Source: Phaeotremella fagi (taxonomy: Eukaryota; Basidiomycota; Tremellomycetes; Tremellales; Phaeotremellaceae). From it: DNA of 64,000 nucleotides. Position 1 is the first letter of the stretch. Each line of letters begins with the position of its first letter. The DNA is taken from the NCBI GenBank assembly GCA_001599715.1, contig BCHU01000013.1, positions 186,001-250,000 of the forward strand, in the 5' to 3' direction. The notes beneath the pieces are model-generated. The model had not been told where the DNA came from. It was given only the letters and a program-made list of their open reading frames with translations, and made no database searches. This document shows positions 34,323-46,025 of this stretch, piece by piece. Position numbers and translations under genes: made by a program.

Positions 34323-34790
34323 TCAAGGCACAGTACTAGCACCAGTACCGAAGGATTTCTCAGACATGAAGGCCCAATCCTCCTCTTCATCGTTGACCAA
34401 CTCCCAACCATCAACAGTCTCACTCTCCAAAATACAAGAACGATTCTCATCCTCACAGCTAGTACGAACATGACGCTCGATAACGAATTTGAATCGATTA
34501 GGCGTCGGCCCAGGTATCCGACTTGACTTCACTTTATACCAATCATCCGAACCTTTAGGATCACCAGCGAAGATTGTCGTTGGTCGACAGTCGATGGGAT
34601 CAATACTATCGTACGCTTGTTGTAATAATTTTTTCTCTTGATCGGTCGAATCGCTGAATGAGAGTTTACCGCTGTAGGTCTTGAAAGTGTTGTTGTAGTG
34701 TAGATCGACGTCTTGGGCGGGGATTTCATCGATAGACGAGATACTCCCTTTGAGGATGATGGTGTCGATTCTCATACTGTATTTACTCAT
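34323..34790 (-). CDS. Family-B small protein, copy 1
   Basis: A single exon of 155 codons. It contains YSGKLSFSDSTDQEKKLL and, further on, IFAGD...DDWYKVKSS. Both match the next gene (LLGEISFSDSSQTEKNLLK and IAGG...FYKVTFSN). The C-terminus is acidic. No known domain, signal peptide or membrane segment. It is the first of four same-strand genes with a weakly conserved core. Confidence 0.65.
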   Translation of the reverse strand: MSKYSMRIDTIILKGSISSIDEIPAQDVDLHYNNTFKTYSGKLSFSDSTDQEKKLLQQAYDSIDPIDCRPTTIFAGDPKGSDDWYKVKSSRIPGPTPNRFKFVIERHVRTSCEDENRSCILESETVDGWELVNDEEEDWAFMSEKSFGTGASTVP

Positions 34791-35232
34791 TATTGTAATT
34801 GTTTTAGAGGTTAGAGTGGAATCGAATTGAAGTGAAAAGAAAATTAAATTGCTTTACCCCTTGGTCCGCTAAGTACTCGTTCAGTACAGGACTTCTTTTC
34901 TGGAAATAGTCAAACTCCGATTGAAAGGTTGTGTACTCGTACTGCATTACAGAGGATTTTTCATTCATATACTGTAGTATCTCCCGCGTTAGGCAGTCAG
35001 AGAGGTTTTCAAACCTCGATTGACAAGTACATCATATAAACTTATTATAAACAATACAAAACTGACCATTCTTTCTCCAAAGAAGACTATGAGACTGTAC
35101 AATGACTTGTGGATGCATTAGATTCGCTCCGTATAATACTGGAATATAACTCGCCAAAACTACCCCTATCTAAGCGAGGCTGGATATATGTTCCAGCTTG
35201 TTCGTACACGTCTCAACTCCTTCTTACAAAAA

Positions 35233-35637
35233 TCACCCCTCTGTTTTTAAAGAAGAACAAAGACGTTGAGTCATAATCGAACATTCCTGATCTCCAATAT
35301 TTGAAAAAGTGACTTTATAAAACGTCATGTCCTCTCCCCACTCATCGACCGAAATCTTGCCACCGGCAATCTTCGATCCCTCTATAACAGCTGTCCTGAG
35401 TAACCTCTTCAAAAGATTCTTCTCTGTTTGTGAAGAGTCGGAGAAACTTATTTCACCTAGGAGAGTGTCGGTTTGGATGTTGTAGTGGAAGCCTTTTGAT
35501 GGGAGGGTGGTGGGGACGGATGTTGACCAGGTTCCGTTGAACGTTTGTACTTGCGTTTCCAGTGTTGAGGTTGTTGAAGTTTTTGAATTTAGGTCGGGGG
35601 CTGGAGGGTGTTGGGGAGATGTATCCCGGCTGTTCAT
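35233..35637 (-). CDS. Family-B small protein, copy 2
   Basis: The start at 35637 (MNSRDTSPQHPP) gives 134 residues. The frame extends further upstream but without an ATG in a good context. The core ISFSDSSQTEKNLLKRLL is followed by a Gly/Val-rich strand region and a short basic end. The homology to 34323-34790 is clear by eye. A second ATG at 35674 opens another frame across the N-terminus, so the 5' structure is uncertain. Confidence 0.6.
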   Translation of the reverse strand: MNSRDTSPQHPPAPDLNSKTSTTSTLETQVQTFNGTWSTSVPTTLPSKGFHYNIQTDTLLGEISFSDSSQTEKNLLKRLLRTAVIEGSKIAGGKISVDEWGEDMTFYKVTFSNIGDQECSIMTQRLCSSLKTEG

Positions 35638-36022
35638 GGTGTGATTGATCGAATTGATTTTCTTGATCTGACATTTAAAGAGATAATGGACAAGTCTGAT
35701 GTGAGATAGGTGCCCATAAACCGTTACGGGATTCGTCCGTCTTCGTGAGAAACGGATACAATAAAATCTTTCAAAGGAAGTTATCTGATATCTCTGTAGG
35801 TGGTTGAAAATCTTAAGAATCAATGTTGGTATCAGAAGAAAGTGCCCAAGCTGTGACTTCTTTTGACCCGATAAAATCCTTCTGTGGAAGTGAGCTTGTC
35901 CAAACCCGAAAGTCTTCGAGTGGCGTGCCACAACAGAGATTCAGTAATATCGAAAAATAAGAGGAGTAGAAAATCCAAAGTATAATGCATATAAATCTGC
36001 ACATTCCCCCCTTCTCACACTT

Positions 36023-36439
36023 TCAGGAAGAACTTCCATCTTTTGAAGCCTGACGAGTCATCTTACAAAGTTTAGCGAAAAGCAAAGGAACGACACTCAA
36101 ATCCCCAGGTTGATCCTCGACCACATCAGCCGGAAGTCCCATAGAGACCGTAGCTTCATCTCGAGTGAACAGAAACGACAGCGCTTTGATTATACGTTCC
36201 TCTTGTTCTTCATTGAATTGAGTTTTATATTTGATTTCGTGGATCTCGTAAGTATTGGTTTTGGGATTCGGTCGATAGCTTCGAAGGAATTTTGTTGGGT
36301 TTTTGGATTTTCTTGGTTCTTTGTAGAGATAGACTATGGAATGTTTTGTTGATTCATTTAAGGAAGTTGAAGTGGAGCTTTCTGTTGGTTGGTGGATGAG
36401 TTGCTGTTGGTTTGGTGTTACAGTTGACCTACCTGTCAT
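36023..36439 (-). CDS. Family-B small protein, copy 3
   Basis: The ATG at 36439 gives 138 codons if unspliced. A 51-nt segment right after Met-Thr starts GTAGGT and ends CAACAG. It is a multiple of three without a stop, so it may be an intron: removal would give MTESSTSTSL and mirror the first intron of copy 4. The core NTYEIHEIKYKTQFNEEQEER resembles the ISFSDS..QEK segment of copies 1 and 2 in pattern. Unknown function. Confidence 0.55.
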   Translation of the reverse strand: MTGRSTVTPNQQQLIHQPTESSTSTSLNESTKHSIVYLYKEPRKSKNPTKFLRSYRPNPKTNTYEIHEIKYKTQFNEEQEERIIKALSFLFTRDEATVSMGLPADVVEDQPGDLSVVPLLFAKLCKMTRQASKDGSSS

Positions 36440-36817
36440 TATTCTTACCAACTTGTAATGAGGCTGTCTTAGTGTTCAAATTATAGAATGTTTTACGCAA
36501 TGTGAATAGGAAATTCTCGAAGGATCTGCACTGAATATACAACAAGAACTAAGGAAAAAAGGATTTCGAAGATAAGAAAATGCTAACGAGATTAGTGGAG
36601 AACACACTGTCCAAACTAAGAAGACTACAGCATATAAAGTCTTCGAACTTGTTCTGCGGGCTATCATCTCAATTTGTTGTTATCAAAAGCACAGCGTACA
36701 ATCATTTCAGTCATTTGCGCTTAAAAAATTATCCCGAAACGCTATCCAACAACACCCTACGTTCCAGTACAGATAGACAACAACAGCGTACAGTATGTAA
36801 TGACTCATATTTCCAAT

Positions 36818-37296
36818 TCAAGCGCTACTTTCGTCAACCCCCGAGCCCTCACCGTAAAATCTTCCACCTTCAGAATCAACCTCCTCAACCCTCTTAGTAA
36901 TTCTGGCAAAAACCATTCCCTTCCCATGTGGAAGCGGAGTACTTTGATCAGTGGTCCAAGATTTCATCCAAACACCATACTGTTCAATCGTCAGATCCTT
37001 GACTTGAACACTAACACGACTTTCGGTATCATGATCACAGATGAACTGGTATTCTTTCTTAAGCATCATTTCTTGTCTATCGTCGAATGAGGAATATTCG
37101 GTACGCAGCGATTCATCCTCTTTGAAATTCCGTCCTTGATCATTCGTAGAGAAATACGTTCTTGCTGAGTAGAAATTATCACCGATTTTCTTGTCTAAAG
37201 TGATTGTTGCTGTTCTGAGTTTTGTTGCTTTGGTAGTGTCTAGGAATGGTCTCAGTCGTTATTTGTGTAAAGACAGAGTAACGACTTACTCGTCAT
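36818..37296 (-). CDS. Family-B small protein, copy 4 (spliced after Met-Thr)
   Basis: Exon 1 is only 7 nt (37296-37290) and exon 2 is 37239-36818, for 142 residues. The GTAAGT donor and CTAG acceptor are clear. The protein has FYSARTYFSTND, then EYSSFDDRQEMMLKKEYQF, which fits the S-F-D/S-x-x-Q-E-x-x-L-x-K pattern of its neighbours. No known domain. Relationship to copies 1-3 is inferred from pattern, order and strand. Confidence 0.6.
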
Positions 37297-37751
37297 TTTG
37301 TTTGGAGGTGATTTATGAACAAACTTTTGATACGAAAAAGAGGAGAGCGGTAGTAAAAGATCAATCGATTGATGATACGTTTGCAAATATTCTTACAGAA
37401 ACTGTAAATTGAAAGTCTTCCTATGTGAGGACTTCGCCGAAAAGATTTGGAGTACAAGTATAAGAAGCCATGGTCAGCTGCAGGAGGAAGGCAGTTTGAA
37501 GAGAAGACGAATGGTACGGTATGATATGATGAGAAGGTAACCGAAGGCTTTCGTATTGGAGACAATCTTGTGACGGCACTCTTCGAATGCAGTTCTCATA
37601 TGTTCAGTACAATGTATAGTGGTACTGTTCTTCTTTTCTGTGCCCACCCACAGTAGGTTGCTACGAGTCTATATGATCAATTTTATGAGACTAGGAATGA
37701 AATTCTGAGCTTTTTCTTACAACTGACTCAAAAAGCATTATTGTACGGCGC

Positions 37752-38363
37752 CTAACGATGATTTGTAAAACTTTCCCAGGCCTCGTCCACAGCCTTCTCA
37801 AAACAACTCATTTCACCTGTCGAGTCCAACAATTCCGTTGCTAAACAATCCATCCCCTTCAATCCAATCTTCAAATCTTCTCTGATTACCGGTTCTAACT
37901 CAGCAGGGGTATCAAAGAATTTAACATAATCTTTAAACCTCTTATCTGGGTCTTTCGAGTCTTGGCTATCATCGTCTACGTTTTCTCCATCATCGTTCTG
38001 ACTGGATGAATTTGATTTTCCGACAATAGTTCTGGATCTGGATGTTGACATTACCGTATCCCAATTTTTGTTGACACCTTTTTTCTGATTTATCATATAT
38101 TGAAATGCTTCTTGTACCTTCTCTCTCAACTTATCAACCACATTCTCATCATCCAAATCATACTCCAACCCCTCGATGAATTCACCATCTTTCTCATTGA
38201 TGACCGATTTTGTAATCATGTTCGTAAGCTGTGATCTTAAAACCCTGGGAATATCTACCGTTGTCGTCTTGGAACCGTTTGTGAGGGTGAAACCTTCTTC
38301 AAATGTTTTGTTGAGTACTTCAGTTAACTTTCGTTGGGTTTTGGTGAAGGTTTTTGATGACAT
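37752..38363 (-). CDS. Family-C small protein, copy 1
   Basis: A single exon of 203 residues from ATG 38363; an in-frame upstream extension lacks the A-rich leader seen before the family starts. The N-terminal SSKTFTKTQRKLTEVLNK and GFTLTNGSKTTTVDIP parallel copy 3 (TQKLTQTLNK, GFTLSTGSKTRTINLP). The C-terminus has VKFFDTPAELEPVIREDLKIG and ELLDSTGEMSCFEKAVDEAW. An Asp/Ser-rich linker separates the two halves. No known domain; probably helical. Confidence 0.75.
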   Translation of the reverse strand: MSSKTFTKTQRKLTEVLNKTFEEGFTLTNGSKTTTVDIPRVLRSQLTNMITKSVINEKDGEFIEGLEYDLDDENVVDKLREKVQEAFQYMINQKKGVNKNWDTVMSTSRSRTIVGKSNSSSQNDDGENVDDDSQDSKDPDKRFKDYVKFFDTPAELEPVIREDLKIGLKGMDCLATELLDSTGEMSCFEKAVDEAWESFTNHR

Positions 38364-38539
38364 TTTTCTGAGACTTTTTTTTGGCTTAGCTTTGTTGTTT
38401 ATCAAGGATTTTAGTTCTTCGATTTTGACTTGAGGTTTACTTTCGTAGGCTGGTTGTATTATTGATCGACGGTGGTTGTGCCGTGTACTGCAATCAAACA
38501 CGAGAGCCTAACTAGTTGTACTTATAATTCTCAACGTAT

Positions 38540-38630
38540 GTTCAAGTCTTCAAAAGATTTAATGTGTCTTCCTTCGTTCTGAAACTCCGATCAATTGTTC
38601 AAATCTCATCCTTTGTGCAATGTCAGTCGA
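38540..38630. repeat. Duplicated upstream block of family C, copy a
   Basis: Sequence beginning TTCAAGTCTTCAAAAGATTT and continuing through AACTCCGATCAATTG is repeated at 40664-40770 upstream of copy 3, with small indels. The match shows that promoters were duplicated with the genes. Confidence 0.65.
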
Positions 38631-38785
38631 ATGTTGAAATGATATAATACCCTGCAGTACTAAAGCACGAGCACTTCTTTGATGTACCGCGAAGAATCAA
38701 AGATTTTGCAAGATGATCGGTATAAATCTATGAAAAAAAATAGACTTATGACCCCGAAACCCATCTATCGATGCTTCCTAAAACA

Positions 38786-39319
38786 CTACCAAGCTTTCTC
38801 ATATTCTTCCTTATAACTCTCAATATCACCCGTGAATCCCAACAAATTCATTAAACCAACCACTGGATCTTCATCATCGATTCTCCCATGATCCACATCG
38901 TTCTTAAGACCAGAATGAAGTTCTTCCGGTACATCAAAGAATTCCACATGTTCTCGAAACATTTTTTCGATTTCTTGTGAACGTTTGAGTTTGGGTTCGG
39001 ATTTGGGTTTGGGTCTAACTTGTTGTTGAGGAACCACAGTTTTTGGGGTTGACCAAGGTTGGAATTCATTTTCTATACTTGTTTTCAATTGATCGATAAC
39101 CCCTTCATCGTCCAGATCAACATCTTCAAGTCCCGATAGTAATTCCTCAGAATCAGGTCGAGAAATTAAACGAGTCATTGAATTCGTTAGTTTATCTTTT
39201 ATTTGAGTGGACAATCGTGTTCGATCGGTTGAGGATGTTGTTGGATTGATACTTTGTTCAATCATGTTTTGGATCTTTTGGCTTAGTTTTTCGAGTTGGG
39301 CGAGGGAGGTTGATGACAT
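38786..39319 (-). CDS. Family-C small protein, copy 2
   Basis: A single exon of 177 residues starting at MSSTSLAQLEKL. It lacks the GFTL-GSK segment but keeps the LxGLEDVDLDDEGVIDQLK middle and VEFFDVPEELHSGLKNDV near the C-terminus. It ends early at EKAW relative to its neighb​ours. Upstream is an A-rich CAAAAAGGTCAAGAAA leader shared with copies 1 and 3. Confidence 0.75.
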   Translation of the reverse strand: MSSTSLAQLEKLSQKIQNMIEQSINPTTSSTDRTRLSTQIKDKLTNSMTRLISRPDSEELLSGLEDVDLDDEGVIDQLKTSIENEFQPWSTPKTVVPQQQVRPKPKSEPKLKRSQEIEKMFREHVEFFDVPEELHSGLKNDVDHGRIDDEDPVVGLMNLLGFTGDIESYKEEYEKAW

Positions 39320-39789
39320 TTTCTTGACCTTTTTGGTTTTTTGGGTTTGGATTTTTCGATACAAGTCTTTGTTGAATCGTTTCTTTGTTTTTGTGAAATT
39401 GTTTTAATGTAAATGGGTGTTCTAATGCTTTACGCAGAGTATATTTCCTATCTTCTAAAACATTTACCCTTTGTCCATCTATCTTCGGTGGTAGAAAGGA
39501 TACCACAATTGACGTTCAGCATCGAAGTTTCTGCCCTCCTAGCATACAGTCGGAGAAGAAGTTGGGATACAACAAAAAGTCATGGTCAGTTTTAGGAGGA
39601 AGGGACTTTTAATAGAACAAGTACTACGACTGCAGTAATTTAAGTGGCATTTCAACTTGTGCCACGGACAGCAGAAGGGTAGAGCATAAGATTTCATGAG
39701 ACGAGGAACTATATTCTAACAAAAAGATGATAAAGTAAAGTACAGTACGCAATCTCCAACCATAGTCCTACCCATCCCTAGATAAGCCC

Positions 39790-40482
39790 CTAACGACAAT
39801 TAGTAAAACAATCATAAGCCTCCTCAATAGCCTCCTCAAAATACTCCACATCGCCAGTCGATTCCAACAAATCCAAAGTTAAACTATTACCCTGGTTCAA
39901 ACCAGTTACCATATCTTTCTTGAGACCCCGATGCATTTCTTCTGGTACATCAAAGAAATCAACGTACTCTGCAAATAGCCCAAGTAATTGTCTCTTGACT
40001 CGGGCGAGGTTCTGTTGTTTTCGACGTTCCCTGTTCCTCTGACGAATGAGTTTTTGGTTGGTTAGGTCAGTCGGGGTTTGGTATGGGTTATAATTTTCAC
40101 ATGTTGTCCTACTGGAACTTTTACGAGTTTTCTTACTCGTACGTTGGATTTCGGTGTTAGGTATAGATTTTCCAGAAAGTAAATCCAAATCCAATTCAGA
40201 AGACAAAGACTCAGAAATCAAACTCTGAAGTTGTTCTTCCATAACCCCGCGTAAAATCCCAATAGACACTTGATCATCTAAATCAACTCCAACCAAAAGA
40301 TCCGTCAAACTTTGATCCTCTAATTTAAGGATCATCTCTGTCATTCCATCGGTGATCATTGATTTTATCTTGGTTGGTAAGTTTATCGTTCGTGTTTTGG
40401 AACCTGTGGATAGGGTGAAACCTTGTTCGATTATTTTGTTCAGTGTTTGAGTGAGTTTTTGGGTGGTTGATGATGATGGCAT
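39790..40482 (-). CDS. Family-C small protein, copy 3
   Basis: A single exon of 230 residues. TTQKLTQTLNKIIEQGFTL starts the conserved N-terminal half. VDFFDVPEEMHRGLKKDMVTG and DLLESTGDVEYFEEAIEEAYDCF form the C-terminal half, close to copy 1. A basic RNRERRKQQNLARVKRQ linker lies between. The leader just before the ATG is a run of A. Function unknown; the tandem, same-strand arrangement and duplicated upstream blocks show recent local amplification. Confidence 0.78.
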   Translation of the reverse strand: MPSSSTTQKLTQTLNKIIEQGFTLSTGSKTRTINLPTKIKSMITDGMTEMILKLEDQSLTDLLVGVDLDDQVSIGILRGVMEEQLQSLISESLSSELDLDLLSGKSIPNTEIQRTSKKTRKSSSRTTCENYNPYQTPTDLTNQKLIRQRNRERRKQQNLARVKRQLLGLFAEYVDFFDVPEEMHRGLKKDMVTGLNQGNSLTLDLLESTGDVEYFEEAIEEAYDCFTNCR

Positions 40483-40663
40483 TTTTTTTTTGACTTTTTG
40501 GTTAGTTTTATTCTATTTTTCTTGATTTATGCTTTGATTTTGATTATGAGTGGTTGTGTTGCGCGGCTAATATAGTTCGAATGTAGTAGTACTTTGTGCG
40601 ACCATACGATAGAGCTTGACTAGCTGTGGTTATACTTACACTTGAAACCTCAAGGTAAAAAGC

Positions 40664-40770
40664 AGTTCAAGTCTTCAAAGGATTTAATCCATGTGTTTTC
40701 TTTCGTTTCTTGAACTCCGATCAATTGCTTGTATCTCACCCTTTGTGTACTGACTGTCACTAGGTCGTTG
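40664..40770. repeat. Duplicated upstream block of family C, copy b
   Basis: Partner of 38540-38630. Further on, 40828-40892 matches 39482-39545, both including a CCCTCCTxGCA phrase. 39580-39612 in turn matches 37473-37500 around CATGGTCAG. No gene is seen in 40483-41230. Confidence 0.6.
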
Positions 40771-41230
40771 AAAGGATAAAACCGTACCAACACTTCTTGA
40801 CTGTTCATTTTACCTTTTGTTCAGTTGTCTTCGTTGGTAGGACGGATAAAAGAGTCGTAATGCAGCATCCAGGTTTCTTGCCCTCCTGGCAAATACGAAT
40901 GGTATAGAATGACTCAGTCAATCGAGAAATCACTTTCGAAAGATGAATAGAAAATTCAACCCCAATATCTACAAACATATTATCGTAAGATTCGTTTATT
41001 GTACAACGGAGATCGAGTTCTAAGAATAATAATAATGTACACACACAATAATCCCCAAAACTAAAACCCACCCCCAGATTTCCTAGCTTCCTCCCAACTC
41101 TCCTGATCCTCAACATCAACCGGATCAACCAAAACCGTCGATTCCCCACCTATAAACTGTTCATCCCCACTTTCCTTCTCTTCATCCAAAACCTCCCACC
41201 CCTCAGGTCCAGGTGAACCCTCTCTCAATG

Positions 41231-42155
41231 CTATCCCACCGATTTCTTTATTGGGCTGTTGTGAAAATCCGATTTTTCCTTGCTATCTTTACCGTTGATA
41301 ACTGCTTGACCTTCTTTCTCGAATTCCTGATTCATCTCTTCGGCAGTCAAGTTCATTTTATCTAGCCATCTTTGGAGGAGGGAGGCGTTGTCTGCTTGTA
41401 GAGCTTGGTTCTTTTGGTTTAGGGATGATAATTCGATTTCTAGGGTTAGGAGTTCATCGTGAAGTGTCTGTGGTTTTTTTTTTGTTATTACTATGATAGA
41501 TTTTTTTGTTTGGATAGTCGGACTAACCTTAACGTTACCCCTTTGCATTTCGTATCTCTCTTCCCAATCTTTCTCCTTTCTACCCCCTTTATCTCTGAGT
41601 TCACGTAACTCCCTAACTTCCTCTCTTAAACCTCGTACCTCCTCATCACGATCACGTAAAGCATCAGCCATCGATAACTGTTTATTCTGCGAGGCAGCCT
41701 GTGATCTGTACATTGTAGACAACTCTTGTCTGGCTTGTGATAATTCTGATTCGAGATGGGTTAGAAGCGCAGGTGTTGATCTGTGCGTTGATGTTTAGCT
41801 CAGAAGTATTCCGTAAAGGGAGGCGGTAGACCTACCCATCTCCTGATGCACTGGTTCCTACTCCACCTCGTAGTAAAGCTTTATTCCTGACTTTCAATTC
41901 GTGTGTTGTTTTAGCTAATCTTCTGTCTGAATGTGGGGTTAGTTGTAGGGTTCAAGATTGGAGGGTTGACTTACATTGTTCTATGAGATCACGTATTGGT
42001 TCACCTTCAGCTTGCTTCGCCATGAGTCTGGATCTGAGTACATTTTGATAGTCTTGTGGTTGGGTTTCTATCAGTGGTGTTGGTGTTGGTGCTGGTGCTG
42101 GTGCTGGAGATGGTGTTGACATTTGGGTGGTGGTTGTTTGCTGGTGGTGAAGCAT
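41231..42155 (-). CDS. ATG16: Autophagy protein Atg16-like
   Basis: Four exons: 42155-41975, 41926-41836, 41780-41528 and 41467-41231, giving 253 residues. The N-terminus is Pro/Ala-rich, followed by a long coiled coil (LREEVRELRELRDK...). The second half carries TLHDELLTLEIELSSLN..NQALQADNASLLQRWLDKMNLTAEEMN, the conserved Atg16 dimerisation region. Atg16 binds Atg5-Atg12 and places the Atg8 lipidation machinery on the phagophore. A start at 42122 is possible. It is head-to-head with YPT7. Confidence 0.85.
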
Positions 42156-42424
42156 ATGGTGTTGATGATATAGGTGTGATCGAGGATAACCTTACGTAAT
42201 ACTAACACTAGACCCACTTAATTACCCAATGCGGTAAAAACGTAGGGTTGGGTGGCCATAATGTGTAGGTTATCATCGTAGTAGATAGATAGTGATAGAT
42301 CGTTAGATATTACTCTTACTTTTACTATTACTATTGCTAGCATTTAGCAACTACAGCTACAGCTCATATTCATATCACTACAACCTCACTCGCACACCTA
42401 CACCCACACCCACCCACTCCCACA

Positions 42425-43463
<1,039 letters not shown>

Positions 43464-43967
43464 AACTGGTGTGGACCGTCGTCCGATTAAATCGAAATTT
43501 TTCCATCATCCTTAACGTCTGCTTTGCCCTTTTTTCCGTTTGCTTTTTGTTCTTTAATAACCTACTTGTTTTTGGATTCCTATTCGAAATCGATAAACTT
43601 CATGTTGATTGAGTTGATGGAATTCTTAGATGTGTTTCTTTTGAAGAGGTTTTGATTCGATACAATCTTTGTAATACCTTGATACGTTCATACTTTCGTC
43701 TTAATCAATTTCGTTCTGTTTCCCTATTGCAGCTAGTCAGTCTAGGCTACTGAATGAGCGATGGAAGTGAAGTATCGCATTGCACGACGCATCTACTTAT
43801 TCGTCAACCCCCAGCTTCAGTTTGAAGTTACCGTACCAAAAGGTAATGTTTACAATTTGGACGCGTTTCAAAATTAACGTTTTTGATTTCTTTTCCTCTC
43901 CATTTACATTTTATCATTTCGTCTTTCCAAATTCACCTAAATGTCAAAGATAGACATATAAAGATTA
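43464..43967. other. Intergenic region between YPT7 and PCH2
   Basis: T-rich 3' end of YPT7 followed by a pyrimidine-rich promoter (43880-43930) before the PCH2 start. No gene is seen. Confidence 0.4.
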
Positions 43968-45993
43968 ATGGTAATAATACAAGCTCCACCACCACCTTTA
44001 CCACGATCAAAACTCAAACTAGAAACACCAACACCAACAGCAGAAGAAAGTTTACTACTCGAAATGTCAAAATTAAATTTGATCAACGGATCAGCGTCAA
44101 GCTCATCACCCAAGAAAGATCGTTCTTTCTGTCTACCCATCAATGGGAATGGATCTGGATCTGGATCTGGATCTTTAGGATGGAGATTTTTCGATGAAGA
44201 TGAAGATGAGAATGAATTGAAGGCGAACTTACATGGTGAGCATATTTAGATGAGTTCAATCAATTGACGACTTTGTAGTTGAAGTCAAACTGAAACCCGA
44301 TTCTATCCTTTCTCCATTTTTATCATCTGCTGTGAAATCGTGGTTAGTCCAACAAACCAATTTGACTGTTGGATGGGAAATTCCAGGAGATCAGTGGGAG
44401 GACGTTAGTGCCTTTGTGGGGATCGAGAGAATCTTTGTTGGTGATTGTGGTATGTCTCCTGCTTCTCACATTATAGGCTAATTTTGATTATTTTTCTTCT
44501 TAGATGGCAAGACTGATGGTGATGTGATTCGAATTGAGGAGGTTGAGATCTCAGTCCATGTTTATTCGATGTTCGACGATCAACTAGAAGAATTCGGGGC
44601 TGGGGATGATGGTATGAACCAATAATTATCTAACTTGTTCTCGTCTGATCTCAGAATCCTTAGACGAGTCAATGAACGAACACGGTCAAGCTGTTACTGC
44701 TGCTACTGTCCGTCAACTCCCTTCGAACGAGTTGGACGGTCTATGGGAGAAGTACGTCGATCCTTCGATTGGAGTATTGACATTCATTTAGTTTGATATA
44801 CGACGAACCTGTTAAATCAGGTCTTCTGGATTTCATATCTTCAACCCTCTATTTTTCAGATGCAGAGATCGATTTGAATATAGTTTCTGTCAACAGGTAT
44901 GTGAACTCATCTACCATAATCTAGCTCCGAGCTGACGACGATTAGATTGATCTTACTTCACGGTCCACCTGGGACAGGTAAAACCAGTCTCTGTCGAGCC
45001 CTAGCTCAGAAATTATCGATAAGATTATCAGATCGGTAGGGATCACTTTACTTCCAAGACACTACTAGGCAACTGAACAACGTAACACAGTTATACCCAC
45101 GGTAAAATCGTTGAAATCAATTCCCATTCCCTGTTCTCCAAATGGTTTTCGGAATCTGGTAAACTAGTGCAAAATCTGTTTCAGAAAGTGACGGATATGG
45201 TTGAAGATGAAGATTGTTTCGTGGTTGTCATGATTGGTAGGTCCTTAATATTGAGGATTTCGAGCTTTGATATTGAAATTGATAATTACTTTTAGACGAA
45301 GTTGAATCCATCACCGTGGCTAGATCTTCAATGTCTGGTGCAGAACCTAATGATTCCATGCGAGTGAGTTTCGCTTCTCCCTCCAAATCATCAGATGAAT
45401 AACCAATTTGAAAGGTCGTCAACGCCCTCCTAACCCAACTGGATAAACTGAAAACAAGGAAGAACGTCCTAGTAATGGCCACCTCCAACATGTCCGAGGC
45501 TATCGGTAAGCACCCCCAAAACCCTCTTATCCCCCGGCTAAAGTGATGTCCACGGTATAGACCCAGCATTCATAGATCGAGCAGATATCAAACAGTACAT
45601 AGGTCTACCCCCACCTCAAGCTATTTATTGGATTCTATCGAATATACTGGAAGAATTGGGTAGGAAGGGGATCATGAATTCTTTCGAGGTTTGTTCTTGG
45701 AAATTGATCGTTAATTATCGTGAAGAAGAGGTGGCGAGCAGAGAGGAATATCTGAGTTTCATGTTGAAGAAGATCAGTGAGAGGTGTCAGGTGGGTTTTT
45801 CGTGATCAACACTGTATCTGAATTGAATATTGATAATCGGTGATAGGGTAAATCAGGTAGATATCTTCGTCGACTCCCCATCATCGCCCATTCAAAACAT
45901 CTTTCCAACCAATCAAAGAATTATCCCATCAATCCAAGGAAATGGATTCAAGCTATCGAGAAAGTAGTTGTTGAAAGTGATCAGAACGAGTAA
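43968..45993 (+). CDS. PCH2: Pch2/TRIP13 AAA+ ATPase
   Basis: Eleven exons: 43968-44235, 44279-44449, 44504-44611, 44655-44751, 44792-44896, 44946-45035, 45091-45236, 45296-45363, 45415-45505, 45561-45790 and 45847-45993, giving 506 residues. Walker A is [11 protein letters not shown] near 255 and Walker B VVMIDEVES near 328. [29 protein letters not shown] and [18 protein letters not shown] are diagnostic of Pch2/TRIP13. The enzyme remodels HORMA-domain proteins in meiotic checkpoint and crossover control. Its stop lies only 32 bp from that of the convergent Mio gene. Confidence 0.93.
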
Positions 45994-46025
45994 ACAGGCG
46001 TTACAACATTTCATTACATGTATAG

